A stretch of 64,000 nucleotides of DNA. Origin: Tomocerus qinae. Lineage: Eukaryota; Arthropoda; Collembola; Entomobryomorpha; Tomoceridae. The stretch spans positions 21,018,001 to 21,082,000 of the forward strand of contig CM034546.1 of NCBI GenBank assembly GCA_020055645.1, in the 5' to 3' direction. Positions 1 to 12,268 of this stretch are shown piece by piece. A program made the translations under genes and the position numbers. The stretch's first letter is position 1, and each line of letters begins with the position of its first letter. The notes beneath the pieces were generated by a model that saw nothing but the letters and a program-made list of their open reading frames with translations, searched no databases and was not told where the DNA came from.

Positions 1-220
1 ATATCATAATATTTTAAGTTTCTTTTGAATCAATAACTGCAGCCAAAATGAGCAGAAATTTACGAAAAACGAAAAATCTCGCCTTAACGTGCTCAGAATA
101 GTCAAAAACTTATACAGAAATTAAAACACCCAATCCTATAGTTACCAATTTTCAGTTCGTTCAAGTAACTTATCATGACTGAAGTATAAACGAAAACTGG
201 CACACGCGCATTTAACAATT

Positions 221-372
221 AATGTTTTTAATAATTTACCCCAAAGCAGTATACCCGACGTCCAACATATGCAACGTGCATTTGTCGGATGACTTCCGAA
301 GTTACCCGACAAATGCACTTTGATTATAGTGGACTTCGAGTACTCTGCTTTGGGGTACATTATTAAAAACAT
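221..372. repeat. Short foldback (MITE-like) repeat
   Basis: The two halves are inverted copies of about 60 bp. ATGTTTTTAATAAT and ACCCCAAAGCAG on the left return as their reverse complements on the right. The halves meet near 295-310. No coding capacity is seen and no clear target duplication was found, so the family is not assigned. Confidence 0.6.
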
Positions 373-1431
373 CAATTCCTTATTTTTGTATGTACGGATG
401 CACACATAAGCAGAGCCCCCAGCCTTGATATTTAGGGGCGGTGGACAGCTGATCCACCATTTTTCATGGGCGGAGCCGTGTTCGTATTCTCTATATTTTG
501 AAATTCCGTATGGGACTATTTCATGTACATGTCTTGTTTCAAAACAGCCATATTTGCCGATGACTTTCCGGACAATGTGCGCTCGAAATTTATATATTTC
601 AACGTTATTCTATAACTTAGTGCTAGGTTTCTGCTAGTAACAAATAAAATGCTTTATTTATAAGAGGGCCTAGGTCCGGTGATCGGCTGGTATTATTATA
701 ACAACAAAATAATAATAGAAATTTACATAAGAAAGTTGAATGGTGAGTGGTGTCTAGTGATCGAATGGAAATGATTAGAGAAAGGGGACATTTCGTAATG
801 TATGTATTAAATAGGATTTCATAACTTCTGATCCAAATTGGTTCTGCTATATCGACAAACTTATTTAACATTTTTTAGTAGAGCTGAGTTTACTTTTTAC
901 TACCCTTTTGATTCCTTTGTGCCAGTTGGGTTATCTTTTTGTAGAATTAAATAACAGTACTGGGAGCCACTATTTAATTCTTTAAAAATATTTATTCATA
1001 AGTTGTGCTAATGGGATTCGTACGTTTTTCCAAAATAACAGGGGTCCGAATCTTATTTTTTTGGTTTTAAAAGGAAACCTTTTGGTGCCTTTGTGGATTT
1101 TTTTTCAAAAATGGAGTTTTTTATGGTTTGATGGTATGATCTACAGTTATTATTTTGGTTTAGGAAATTCGTTTTTATCAGGAAGTTGGGGATGCAGCTA
1201 ATTTTTCCAACCGCTGCAGAAAATAAAAGTATATATATAATAAGAATATATACTTTGTGTTTACAAAGTTAACATAATAACCTAAAATGGGCTATTTTCG
1301 ACATTTTTGTATTACTCTGATGGATTTTTCTTGAGTGCTAGATTTCCCCCTTAGCTGGGTTCACTAGTTAAATCTATTTATATTCAGTTTTAAAATTATT
1401 AAAAACCGGAATCGGGTCGGGTAATGAGGCA
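373..1431. other. Intergenic, no supported feature
   Basis: This is AT-rich DNA with short open frames that lack gene-like composition, homology I recognise or splice context. I see nothing that can be annotated. Confidence 0.5.
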
Positions 1432-1433
1432 TA

Positions 1434-2572
1434 CAGGGTGGTCGGAAATGAACTAGGACTTTTGACTTCCACCTTAAATAATTCTGGAACAGGTAATGAT
1501 ATTACAACAAGAATACCAGCATCTTAAAGAGCATGCGTTTCTTAGTCAGATTCGAAATTTTGAGTCCCATACTAGGACTGCAACTGCATAAGTTAGGGTG
1601 CGAAACAAATAAAAAGCGAAAAATGGCTTTCTGTCCTTTTAATTGGACTTGACCTGTTGGTTTTGAACTGAAACTGGGAAAATCAAGCAGGGAACAGAAA
1701 GTGTCCAAAATCCACTCCTACGATACTAAATTCAAAAGTTCAACTTTGATTTCAAAGTTTAGGTCATTATTTACAAACATTTCTTTGGTTATTTTTAATT
1801 GACCAGTTGGCTATTCACTCAGCGCCCCATCAGCGAGACACCACATTAAAAAGATAGACCTGTAGCCGACTTTCGGCCGACCGCCTAATGATGTATGGAC
1901 ACTGCGGCTGACCGAAACTCGGCTGTTGTGTTTATCTTTTTAATGTCGTGGTGTTTCGCTGATGGGGCGCTGAGTGAATAGCCAACTGGTCCATTGGCCA
2001 ACGATCCAAAAGTGATTTTCTTATAACATAGCTCCCTTCCATTACTTAAAATTATTGAATTAGGCCCGGACTGTAAAGTTAAACGCTTTAACTCACAATC
2101 ACCACACCACTAAGGAACATCCATATCTTGGAACATTCTAAAGCTAAGAATTTTACAGTTCAAAATTAATTCAATAATTTGCATTCCATGTGTCCTCGTC
2201 TCTGACAAATTCATCTTTTAGGCATTCGATGTTTAAGCTTTGAAATCAAAGTTGAACTTTTGAATTTAGAGTGTGGATAGAAGCCGTAGGAGTGGATTTT
2301 GGACACTTTCTGCTCCCTGTTTGATTTTCCCAGTTTCAGTTCAAAAACGACAGATCAAGTCCAAATAAAAGGACGAAAGCCAGTTTTCGCTTTTTATTTG
2401 TTTCGCACCCTATCTTATGCAGTTGCAGTCCTAGTATGGGACTCAAAATTTCGAATCTGACTAAGAAACGCATGCTCTTTAAGATGCTGGTATTCTTGTT
2501 GTAATATCATTACCTGTTCCAGAATTATTTAAGGTGGAAGTCAAAAGTCCTAGTTCATTTCCGACCACCCTG
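1434..2572. mobile_element. 1139-bp TIR element flanked by TA (mariner/Tc1-like, non-autonomous)
   Basis: The element starts CAGGGTGGTCGG and ends with the reverse complement. The inverted arms are about 320 bp (1434-1760 against about 2245-2572). TA dinucleotides at 1432-1433 and 2573-2574 flank it, as expected for the Tc1/mariner group. The centre holds a second, independent hairpin at 1801-1991. No transposase frame is present. The superfamily is inferred from ends and target site only. Confidence 0.65.
1801..1991. repeat. Hairpin nested in the TIR element
   Basis: GACCAGTTGGCTATTCACTC at 1801 returns inverted at 1972-1991. The outer arms are about 56 bp, and a shorter inner pair with CGACTTTCGG-type sequence lies within. 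It probably inserted into, or forms the core of, the surrounding element. Confidence 0.6.
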
Positions 2573-2850
2573 TATATAGGACAATGTTGAATGTTGGGTA
2601 GGTATCGGTTGTCGGGTGGACTGCTGTCGGAAGTCGGGTGAATAGGATGAGCCCAAAATATGTTTAGGCGGTAGATTTTGATTTACTACTATCTATCAAC
2701 TATACCGAAATCTTCCTTCTTCATTTGTCATTCTTTTATATTTTGACTTTACTTTGCGAATATACAATTAACAATAAACAGTTTTTTAATGTAGTCAATA
2801 AAAAATGTCATCACGTTTGACTGAAAAGTAAGTTAAAAGGTGACCAATTT

Positions 2851-5800
2851 ATGCTCAAACACTCAAATTGTTGTAAAACAATGTTTACAACTACTGATCA
2901 TTGCTTGTTGTGCTATGCAGCAGCCTCTACAAAACCCAATTCTTCGTGGTCGCCAAGCAAAATTCAATTTGCACAACAAAAAAATGGGAATTTCGGAGCC
3001 AATATTGATATAATGACATTATGTGACGTACTTAGAGTTAGTGTCAACGAAGCGGAAACTAGTTTGGACCGAATAGTTTATCTTTGTGCCAGTTGTGACG
3101 TAGAAATAAGTGATATAAGAAAACTGACAACTGAAATGAAATTAATTGAAACCAGTTTATCAACAATAATTAAAAATGTCAAAATAAAATTACAGACAAG
3201 TTACACCATCGACAGACCTCTTGAGGATGAACAAACTCAGTTCAATAACATTCGGAGGGAAATACTATTTGGTAGATTGAAATGATAATTAAAAATATAA
3301 TATCAATAATGTACATGGACAATGGATGTAGAATATGTACATTGAAATGCGTAGCATGACTTTATAACTATTAACTATTGCATCTTAATATGTTTTGCAG
3401 ATTTAAACAATATTTTGGGATATACTGGACCGGATGAGAGTTCTTGTGTTAAAGTTGAGCCAGAAGTTTGTATCTTCGATTCTGAATACAATACTGGGGA
3501 GGATGACAATACTAACCAAATGTTCGAAAATGAATTGCCTCAACCAGTAAACATTTTTGAAGTCCTGGCTGTGAAAAACGAACCTGAAATTATTCCATCG
3601 GTAAATACTGAAACAAATTTTAGATTTGCTCGAGTTTCAGTCGTGTAGATTATATAAATAAATGATGATCGTCATTCAATTTAATTCTAGATTGAAATTT
3701 TAATCCGTAATGACTAATCGTCTTATCTATCTATTTTATTTAAGCTTGTTTGAATCTTACAGCAAAGCCTGAAATTTGAAACGGTTGAAACAAGCGGTTT
3801 GATTAATATAAATTCAAATTTTAAAGAAGAAATTGATAACGAAGAAGGCAATTTGGAATCGACCTTTTCTGCCTATACTTCATCAGATAACCAAGAAAGT
3901 GGCGAAAAATACGCTTCTACTGCTAAAAGAAAATCTTCTAATAATAATCCAACTTCGTTAAGGTGCTTTCCTAATTTCTAAAAATATTACTAAAATATTG
4001 GTTACACATGAGACTTTTGCAATTACGGTCCGGGAATGAAACAGCACGTCAATGCTAAAATTCAACGTATAAAAACATGGTATAATTATTATCTGTTTTC
4101 TGTTGGCTCCAAAACTTATTAAGTATTGAATTCTGTTAGTAAAAGTTAACTCATTATTTATCTTTAACTGCATTATTCTGCTTCTGAGATTATAATTATC
4201 ATTGTCTTCATATTTTTTGAAACTTCAATCAATTCAGACATTCAGATGGTTATGAAAATTAACTATTTTGTGAAGCTTTTGTTTCCAATTAAAGCATTAC
4301 GATTAATGCATGAAAAAAGAATATTTTGTATTTTCTAATATTGTTTATATTCAAAAAATTTTTATTAACGGATTTTAGTTTAGAAAGACTCCCTTTATTT
4401 GCTATTTAGCGAATTAACTCGCTTTCAAAATTACCTCCAACTGAGGTAGTCGGAATTGTGACAGCGAGTAAGTCCAGGCTGAGGCCGAGATTTCTACTTA
4501 AGGGGGCGCACCCCTCCGTCGAGGTATCAAGCGGAATTTGGCATGAACTCGATGTATTTACATTGAGTTGAAACATTCTTTTACTTTTTTAGGAAATCGA
4601 AGAAAACTCAAAAGCGCCTCGGTTTTTAATCTTGATTTTTTTTACATAATATTCGTGCAGTGTCCTGGAGGGTCACAAGTTTGCGTTTTATTCAAAAAGT
4701 CTTTTAGTTGTTTTTTAAAAAAATTATAAACCAATCCCGCCAAAAAATAAAAAAACCTTTTGGTAGAATGGCCACTGTGACCTTTTTTGAGACTAACTAG
4801 TCCCAAATTGATTGAAAACTAGTTGACTTATCCATGATTTCCTTGAGTAGAAAAACACATGGAAAGCTTACCACTACGGCGCCCCCTTAATGCTATACAT
4901 ATAATAATAATAGTATAAAATATATATAGCAATACAATGTCAAAAGAGTTGGGAGAATACCCTCCACCAGATGTTTGGTGTTCTCCGTACTCTTTTACAA
5001 AGGGACCATGTGACCATCGCTCATACACTATTTGCTATTAAAGAATATTTAAAAGTAAAAGTTGAAAATGGTTAAGGTCAGGGTATATTTTTTAAACCCT
5101 TTACCTGTCTAAGGCACAAATGGGGATGTTGCTAGGTAACTAGCAAAAAATGATCATACAGGGTAAATGCGAATCGCGATTTTATACGAAAGTCCTACTT
5201 TTTTTTAGGAAAATCGCTAATGATCTGAGACCATCATTGGTCCTACACCTACACTCATGCTTTATCAAAGATTCATCGAACCCTATTATGTACAGGACAT
5301 TTTGAACATTTCACGTTTTTGTCATTTACTTCAAGATATCGTTAAAAGATTTAAAACTTTATATCTTGGTACAAGACAAAAATGTGAATTGTTCAAAATG
5401 TCCTGTATAGAATAGGGTTTGATGAATCTTTGATAAAGCATGAGTGTAGGCGGAGGACCAATGGTCTCAGATCCTTAAGGATTTTCCTTAAAAGAAGTTA
5501 ATGGGAAATATGATAGTCGGATTTATCTGTCCGTACGTAATATGACAAATATAAATAATAATCAGGTTCTGAACTTAAAACTGGTTTAAATTTTTTTACA
5601 GACAGTACAATGAAGGATTTAAGGTAAAATAAAATAAAATAATCCGAATTTTTGGCTATAAAAATGTAAAACTGGTGTATTACTTCACCTGACTAATTTT
5701 GTCAATCTTATTTTTTCAGAAGACTAAGCATAAACAAAGGATTCAAAAAAAGGCAGAATATGAAACAGTAACAGACATTACAACAGGTTTGTTGGTACAT

Positions 5801-6512
5801 AAAACATTTGTTATAAGGAAGTTTAGCTAAGGTTTTAATTCATTGGTGTTTATTTGCAGTGCCTGCAAAATACAGATGGAAGATAAAGGCCAATTGCCTT
5901 CTTTGTGACAAATCTGTTCTTGTCGGAGATATGAAACGGCATGTACGAATGGTGCACGAGGATGTAGAAACTTCTAAATGTCCGAAATGTGGGAAGATTT
6001 ACAAGACAAAGAGAAGCTACGAGGAACATCTGCTGACTCATTCCGAAGAATTCAATCCGCACTTATGCGGTCAATGTGGCAAACCTTACCTATGCAAAAA
6101 AGCGTTAGCCAAACATGAAAAGCTCCATGGGCAGACAGAAATGTATTCATGTGAGATTTGTGCAAAACAGTACAAAACTCCACAAAGCCTGCGAACACAT
6201 ATGGAGAGTCATGCCACTGAACGGAAATACGTTTGTGAGTTGTGTGGCAAGTCTTTTAAATTCTCAGGTCATTTTAATGATCACATGAGACAGCACAAAC
6301 AAATTGCCGAGCACGGCGAAAAAACCTACACTTGTAGCAAATGTCACAAATCATTCAAAAATAAATCCTATTTGAGGGATCATCAGAATAGGTCTCACTG
6401 TATGGTAAAAAAGTATCACGTTTGCACTATTTGTGGCAGAAAACTTTCACGAGCGGGACATTTGAAAGCTCATATGAAAATACATGAAAGAGGTTCTACA
6501 GATCCCTCTTGA
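2851..6512 (+). CDS. ZAD-like C2H2 zinc-finger protein, six exons
   Basis: Probable DNA-binding transcription factor of the nucleus. My spliced model is 2851-3271, 3401-3642, 3763-3962, 5602-5623, 5720-5786 and 5860-6512. This totals 1605 nt (534 aa), and every junction is GT..AG and in phase. Residues 18-82 have two CxxC pairs (C18/C21, C79/C82) in the layout of the zinc-finger associated (ZAD) dimerisation domain of arthropods. The middle is acidic and carries no recognised domain. The last exon holds seven C2H2 fingers, with His linkers typical of the class. Exon 4 is only 22 nt, yet it is needed to connect the phases of exons 3 and 5. Intron 3 (3963-5601) is long because it contains transposons. 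The ATG at 2851 is the first in frame; 2881 is an alternative. Fingers are certain; the ZAD assignment and the weak exon 2 donor (GTGTAG) are less so. Confidence 0.75.
4390..4960. repeat. Dispersed repeat shared in inverted orientation with 58090-58275
   Basis: The stretch starting CGAATTAACTCGCTTTCAA and ending in the ATAATAATAATAG tract matches the reverse complement of the DNA before the zinc-finger gene at 58590. It lies in intron 3 of the first zinc-finger gene and is interrupted by the 4502-4886 insertion. Confidence 0.65.
4502..4886. mobile_element. 385-bp insertion with TTAA target duplication (piggyBac-like MITE)
   Basis: It starts GGGGGCGC, ends GCGCCCCC, and is flanked by TTAA at 4498-4501 and 4887-4890. 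The homologous repeat near 58179-58182 has a single TTAA and no insert, so it is an empty site. TTAA duplication is the hallmark of piggyBac-type transposition. There is no coding frame, so it would be non-autonomous. Confidence 0.65.
5075..5575. mobile_element. About 500-bp repeat with central foldback, copy 1
   Basis: The left part starts GGTCAGGGTATA. The core 5221-5475 is a long inverted repeat: TGATCTGAGACCAT...AACATTTCACG on one arm and its complement on the other. A second copy lies at 7325-9025, split by another insertion. It sits in intron 3 of the zinc-finger gene. Confidence 0.55.
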
Positions 6513-7324
6513 AAGATGTTTTAAAAGCTAAAAAAAATTAGGCAATTTTGTAAGTTGCAGTTAATGGAAGTTTAATTTATTTATGAGCAACTATGTAGTA
6601 ATTATAGTATAATAGTATATCTTTCCTAATTTTCTAGTTTCCAATATTCACAGTTTTCAATCCATAGAATCGAAATAGTATTTCCGCTACGTGTATTAAA
6701 TGTAATTGTACGAGGCGGGTGAATTAATTGTTTTTTATGCAACATTTTATACAACATTTATTTAGCTAGAAGACTAGATAGATTTGACCGTACGTTAGGG
6801 TTAGGTTTTATTAGGTTAGGCTTAGCCACGTTAGGGATTACTACTACAGATTTATTTTCTCGTCCCTAACAAGGTTCAATATTACATTTTTACTGTATTT
6901 ACAGCAATCGCTAATCCGCTGATTTACATAAACCAAGCTAACCCTAATCTAATTATCTATGTTAATACAGAATAGAAGACGAAGGCGATTTCTGGACATA
7001 TCGAACAAGAAACGTTTGACATTACCGTCCGATACAATTTGTTTTTACTTACAGTATAGTTACAAAAGGTTTTTATTGGGTTTGAATTCAATTAAGGGTT
7101 TTCTAAAATTGTATTATGATGACTGACACATATATATTGTAATTGTAATTTTTTATTTAAATTATTCCTATGTAACTCTATTTTGTTTTCTGTAGGCGTA
7201 AATTGTATACTTTATACATTGACAATATACATCTGAATTGTTTTGTAAATTCAAGGAATTTTACGTGGAGCACTTTACTATTAGTTTTGGTTCTTTGATT
7301 GCATAAGTTCAAAGTTTAATATTA
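6513..7324. other. Intergenic downstream of the zinc-finger gene
   Basis: AT-rich. It contains a few scattered TTAGG-type pentamers near 6794-6835 but no array. No other feature is seen. Confidence 0.4.
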
Positions 7325-9025
7325 AGGTCAGGGTATACTTTTTGAAACCCTTTACCTGTCTCAGCCACAAGTGGGGATGTTGCTAGGTAACTAGCAAAAT
7401 TTGTCATGGAGGGTAAATGCGATCTCGATTTTATGCGAAATTCGTACTTTTTTTAGGAGAATCCCTAAGGAGCGTTGTCGAAATAAACGGAGCAGAGGCG
7501 AAGTGAGACATTTCTGCCGTGTACATGCAGAAAGTAACTTCCATACAGCGCACCTTCATGCAATTTAAAATAGCGGATTCCAAGAGCAATTATCTCAAAT
7601 AATGAGATACACAAAAATGTTTGTTGACCCTTCCTCCACATTACCAAAAATTTTTTTTTCAAAATTGCACCCCATTTCCTTACAAAGAGCAAAAATTATG
7701 TGACATTTAAATGCATATAAAATCTACACGCACCATTTATCCCCAACCAAACTCCCTTGGTTGGATAGTACATAAAAAATGCTACATTTTACTAATTGGA
7801 ACCAGTGGGGATAAATGGTGCATTCAAAAGTTATAAGCGTTTAAAAAAGTCTCGAAATAGTGGAAATGCATAAAATTTCCAAAATACCAAGGTAGTTTTA
7901 TGTAGGGGCAATAACAGATCGTTATTTACAAAATATTTTAAAGGTATAGACCCTAGGAAATTAATGGCTTCAACTACAAAGGCAATATTAGGCGTACTTA
8001 AGTTTTCGGATACGCTGATTTCGAAAAAAATAAATCTTACTATGAAATTCAAAAAAGTGGGAGTGGCATCCCCACCCTCTCAGTTTTTGTCTTCACATTT
8101 GTTTAAAATTTTGGATTTAAGCATTTTCAAACATACTGATTTCGAATATAATAATCATTTATTTGTAAATCCAAAATTCAGGGTGGGCGGGGTAGCCACA
8201 CCCATTTAATTTAGTACAGACAAATTATTATTACAAATTATATTTTGAGGTTTTCGGATGCGCTAATTTCAAAAAAAATACCGTTACTGCAAAAATTCCG
8301 TTAAATGGGAGGGGCAGCCCCACCTACTTTGTTTTGGCAGTCATATTTATTGTAATAATGCTTAAAGTATTCAAAATTAGCATATTCGAAAACCTTAAAG
8401 CAAAAAAATTGACAAATATGACTACCAAAATTAAGTGGGTGTGGCTGTCCCTCCCACTTCTCGGATGTTTGCAGTAACGGTAATTGTTTTCAAAATTAGC
8501 GTGCCCGACAACCTCAAAATGTAATTTGTACTATTAATTTGACTGTACTTAATCAAATGGGTGGGATCACCCCGCCCACCCCGAATTTTGAATTTACAAA
8601 TCAATCATTATTGTATTCAAAATGAGCATCATTAGTACAGAGCAAAGCAGAGAATGCTACCACCTAAAATGCCATGACCAACCACAGTACCCATACCTCA
8701 CTCACCTTGTGGCATAGTTAAATGGTGCTGTGAAGATGGCGCACGGAATACTTATTTGTTAATGGGACCTACTACTGCTAAATCGCAGTGCTCCGTTTGA
8801 ATTGAATCGGCACGTCTCCCTAAGGATCTGAGACCATTGGTCCTACACCCATAAAAAAGATTCGTCGAAACCTATTCTATGCAGGACATAGAGAAAATTT
8901 CACATTTTTGTCTTCTACTTCAAGATATAAGGTTCAAAGATGATATTTTGAAGTAGAAGACAAAAATGTGAAATGTGGGATATTATAGTCGGAAAATCTG
9001 TCCGTAACTATGAACCCGGACTTTA
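7325..9025. mobile_element. Foldback repeat, copy 2, split by a nested insertion
   Basis: The left piece (7325-7471) matches 5075-5215 and the right piece (8817-9025) matches the foldback core and right end of copy 1. The 1345-bp insertion between them accounts for the gap. Confidence 0.55.
7472..8816. mobile_element. 1345-bp nested element with 9-10 bp target duplication
   Basis: TCCCTAAGGA occurs on both sides (7462-7471 and 8817-8826). The ends are imperfect inverted repeats sharing AAACGGAGCA. Inside are two further inverted-repeat structures: GCACCATTTATCCCCA with its complement (about 7731-7830), and a large palindrome centred near 8370 with arms of about 200 bp containing GGGTGGGCGGGGTAGCC. 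A 9-bp duplication would fit Mutator-like elements, but the exact length is ambiguous. No transposase is seen. Confidence 0.5.
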
Positions 9026-9074
9026 AGATGTTTTAATATAAATGTAAATGGCCATGCCAAGAGATCCATTTGCA

Positions 9075-9284
9075 ATTTTGTTATTATAGTTTTACTGTCA
9101 CGTTGATCTCTTTGTATATTGAAAAACAAATATGTTGCAATACAAAAAGCTTAACTTCAGCGCACACTTCGAGTCGAGCAAATGAATGTGGGAGGTCCAT
9201 TGTAATGCAAGTGCAACATATGATCCATTGTCTTTCAAAAATATACAAAAAGATTCTAAGATTAACGTAACAGTGAAATAGTAA
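9075..9284. repeat. MITE-like inverted repeat
   Basis: The left arm (ACTGTCACGTTGATC, then TTTGTATATTG) is the imperfect complement of the right arm (GATTAACGTAACAGTG). It is about 210 bp and non-coding. No clear target duplication was found. Confidence 0.5.
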
Positions 9285-10240
9285 TACAAAGATTAAGACT
9301 TCACCGCTTCATCAGGTAATTATTATGGTATCAGATGTTATTGTTCGTTCCTCACGCATATTACTGGTTCGAATAGAGTTGTGCAGTGAAGCATGAGGAT
9401 CGAACAATAGAGCAGCTGATAGGGGGAAAATTGTCCGGGATAGAAATGGGAATATAGTACTACCAAAAGTAAGATTCATTTTTCTTTTGACAAACATAAT
9501 CAAAAACGTAAAATCTTCAAATCTATAATACACACCGCTCGCGCAAGCCACCTACCGGAGCGGAGACCCAGCACTAACGTTTTGTTGCCTTACCCCATCA
9601 AACCAAGCCATCCAATACGAATACGAACAGACCACACTTTCTTAAGGCAGGTAATGATAAAGTAGCTACAAACTACAAACTAAGTGGTGAGTTTATATTT
9701 TTGGTCTCTTAATTTTTGTTACAATTTTTTGTTTTGTGGGATTTCTAATAATCAATCAACAAGTCTAATTATAACTAAATAATATTTATGTCTATTTGAC
9801 AGTTATTTTGGAATACAAGAAGCTCGTCACAGTGAGTGATCAGGATATCTGGATAACATGATAACAAACTTCAAAGAAAATTGTACAGGTGTCCAAGAAT
9901 CGCAGAGATATGCCGAAGCAATTTATTTGGTAAATTATTATAATTATAATATTATAACAAAAAGTACTTTTCGTATTGAAAGTAATTTCAAAATTCTTAT
10001 TTACAAATGGTGTATATTAGAATTTATTATTCGCGAATCTCCTTTCTCGAATGGCAGTTGTTTTGCTATAATGCGCGAATATGTCAAAGTCAAATCTTAT
10101 TATTAATTAAGAGTACAAACTTAGTTTTCTCCGAATCAATACTTCTCAATGCACATGGTATTCCAAAGTGTAATACAATCATAATATATGATTATAACAA
10201 TAATAATTAATTTAAAAAGTATTATTTGTTTTTAGAATAA
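9285..10240. other. Region upstream of the zinc-finger pseudogene
   Basis: No coding feature can be supported. The piece 9970-10025 (TTGAAAGTAATTTCAAAATT and following) recurs at 51765-51820, at the right edge of the satellite array. Confidence 0.4.
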
Positions 10241-12268
10241 AATATAAACGTGACTGAAAATTGGATTTTGCTAAGAAAGAAAAAGAAAACTCTCAGGTTT
10301 CTGTTAATACGGACTTCAATGAAATTAGCGTTAAAGGAAATTCGGCAATGAAGGTTCTATTAGCTGAGCAAAATAATATTGTAGTGTGTAACGAAGGGGC
10401 TGGTTCACAAAAAGCTGAAGATATTGAAGTTCTGAATGTTCTAAGAGATGAGATAACAGACAAAAATCCACGATGCGTGTCAATTTGGTTTTCAAGAGAA
10501 GAAACTCAAATTCCCGAAACATTTCAGTGATAGTGAAAATGTATGCTATCAGGACGGTGTTCAACATTGAGAAAAGGAGAAAACAAAAACTGAATCAGAC
10601 GCGTGTGTACCTGGAAATCAATTAAATTGCATTACAGCTAAAATGACGTCTGAGAGACATTTAAAATCAAAATTACGTACAGCATGTCAAAATAAAACAA
10701 GAAAACAATCACCCAACCAAAGCCAACGAAAAACTGGAATCAGAAATGTTAATCGAAAAAGAATTAGGAAACACAAAAAAAGCAGACACGCCAGGATTTT
10801 CAATGCTACAATAAAACTGGCTCATTCAAATGCAATTTGTGTCCTTCGAAATTTTCTCACAAGGAGAATGTCAATAGGCACATAAAATACATCCATGAAA
10901 ATCCTTTGTCTTTTCAATGTAACATATGCTTAACAAAATTTGATTACAAAAGGACACTAACCTTGCATGTTATAATGCATGAAAACCCTACTTCTTCAGT
11001 CAAATGCAACTTGTGTGAAAAAGATTTCAGTAGTTCATATAACTGGGAATCCCGTATTTTCCAATGTCACACATCAATTCGTCTTTACAAGTGTCCTAAC
11101 TGTGAATATTAGAAAAGATTTTAATCTAAAGAGCATCAAAAACTGTTTGCCAAACAAAGAATCAGATTTTAATGAAGAATAGTTCCAAGTTAAGCATAGA
11201 TACTTATAATTCAAAAGAGATAAACCAAAAAGGAAATATAAAACTAGAAGAAGTAATATGTCCTCTGTGTGGAAAGTGTTTCCAGAAAATTTATGATCTG
11301 ATTAAGCACATGATGAGGAAACAGATTGTCATGAAGAATACGATAGAGGAAAACCATTAAACCAGTTAGTTTAACCAGAAAACGTGTACAGTAAGAACCA
11401 TTAAATATTTTTATATATTTATAATAATTTGAGGTGATCTACAATAAACTTCATCTAATTAAAATGTTTTATTACTATGTGTAGTAATAATTAAATACCA
11501 GATAAATTAATAATATTAATGAATTACTACATTTTAGGAACGATATATTGAAACGCAAGCAAACTAAAATCAAAAAAGGAAGAATCAACTCAAACAGCAA
11601 TGGAAAATGAGGCTAAATGCAAGGACAGAGGGACATCAGTTTTTCAAAGTCGATAGTCAAAGCCAGGAAAAATAACTCAGAAAGAACACGAAGCCTTCCG
11701 CCAGAAATGAATCAAACTTTAATTCTGAACCTCAACAGATTTACATTGAAAAAAGAAAACTCTGCCCCTATCACAAGAAAAATGGTTTATTAAACAAATG
11801 CAGTTTTTGCCAGGTTAAAATACCATATTCAACGTATTCATGAAAATCCTCAATCTTTTAAGTGTAACATTGCCACAAAAATTTTTCGTACAAATGTAAT
11901 TTAAAATTACATATTACTTAAGTCCATTCAAATTCTAAATATTATGCAGACTACCTTAAAGATGCAATTAATTTGAATCCCGATATCAAAAATGTGATAT
12001 ATCGAAAAAATGAGCCTATTTCTAATAATGGCAAGACTGAGGAGCAAAAGTGTTTTAACAATAAGAGTAAAGAATTTCAACTGCCTAGAAAATTAACATG
12101 GGAAAATAATTCAAATGAAACGAAAATTACTCTGCATGGCCAAAGCGTTAGAATTTATTTATACTTTTAGACAAAGATTTGAGCAAATACAAATGTAAAC
12201 TGTGTCTAATCACCTGTTTGGCTTCTAATGCCCTAGACAATCATATGAAAACACATGTCTACTTTTAA
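10240..12268 (+). pseudogene. Degenerate C2H2 zinc-finger gene, relative of the gene at 58590
   Basis: Finger remnants lie in shifting frames. From about 10801 a frame reads FKCNLCPSKFSHKENVNRH followed by two more fingers, ending in a stop at 11110. Around 11815-11875 a single finger linker (HENPQSFKCN) remains. Near 12060-12165 LPRKLTWENNSNETK parallels PERKLLTPENIPNETR of the gene at 58590. The final finger (YKCKLCLITCLASNALDNH, 12180-12268) parallels YKCKLCAITCLDSGALDSH there. Several frameshifts and stops separate these pieces. An alternative is a living gene with unusual introns, but the frame changes occur inside regions that are continuous in the intact relative. Confidence 0.7.

Noticed and set aside
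6794..6840. Interstitial telomere-like TTAGG repeats
   Set aside because: Only a few scattered pentamers with interruptions, too short and irregular for a telomeric tract.
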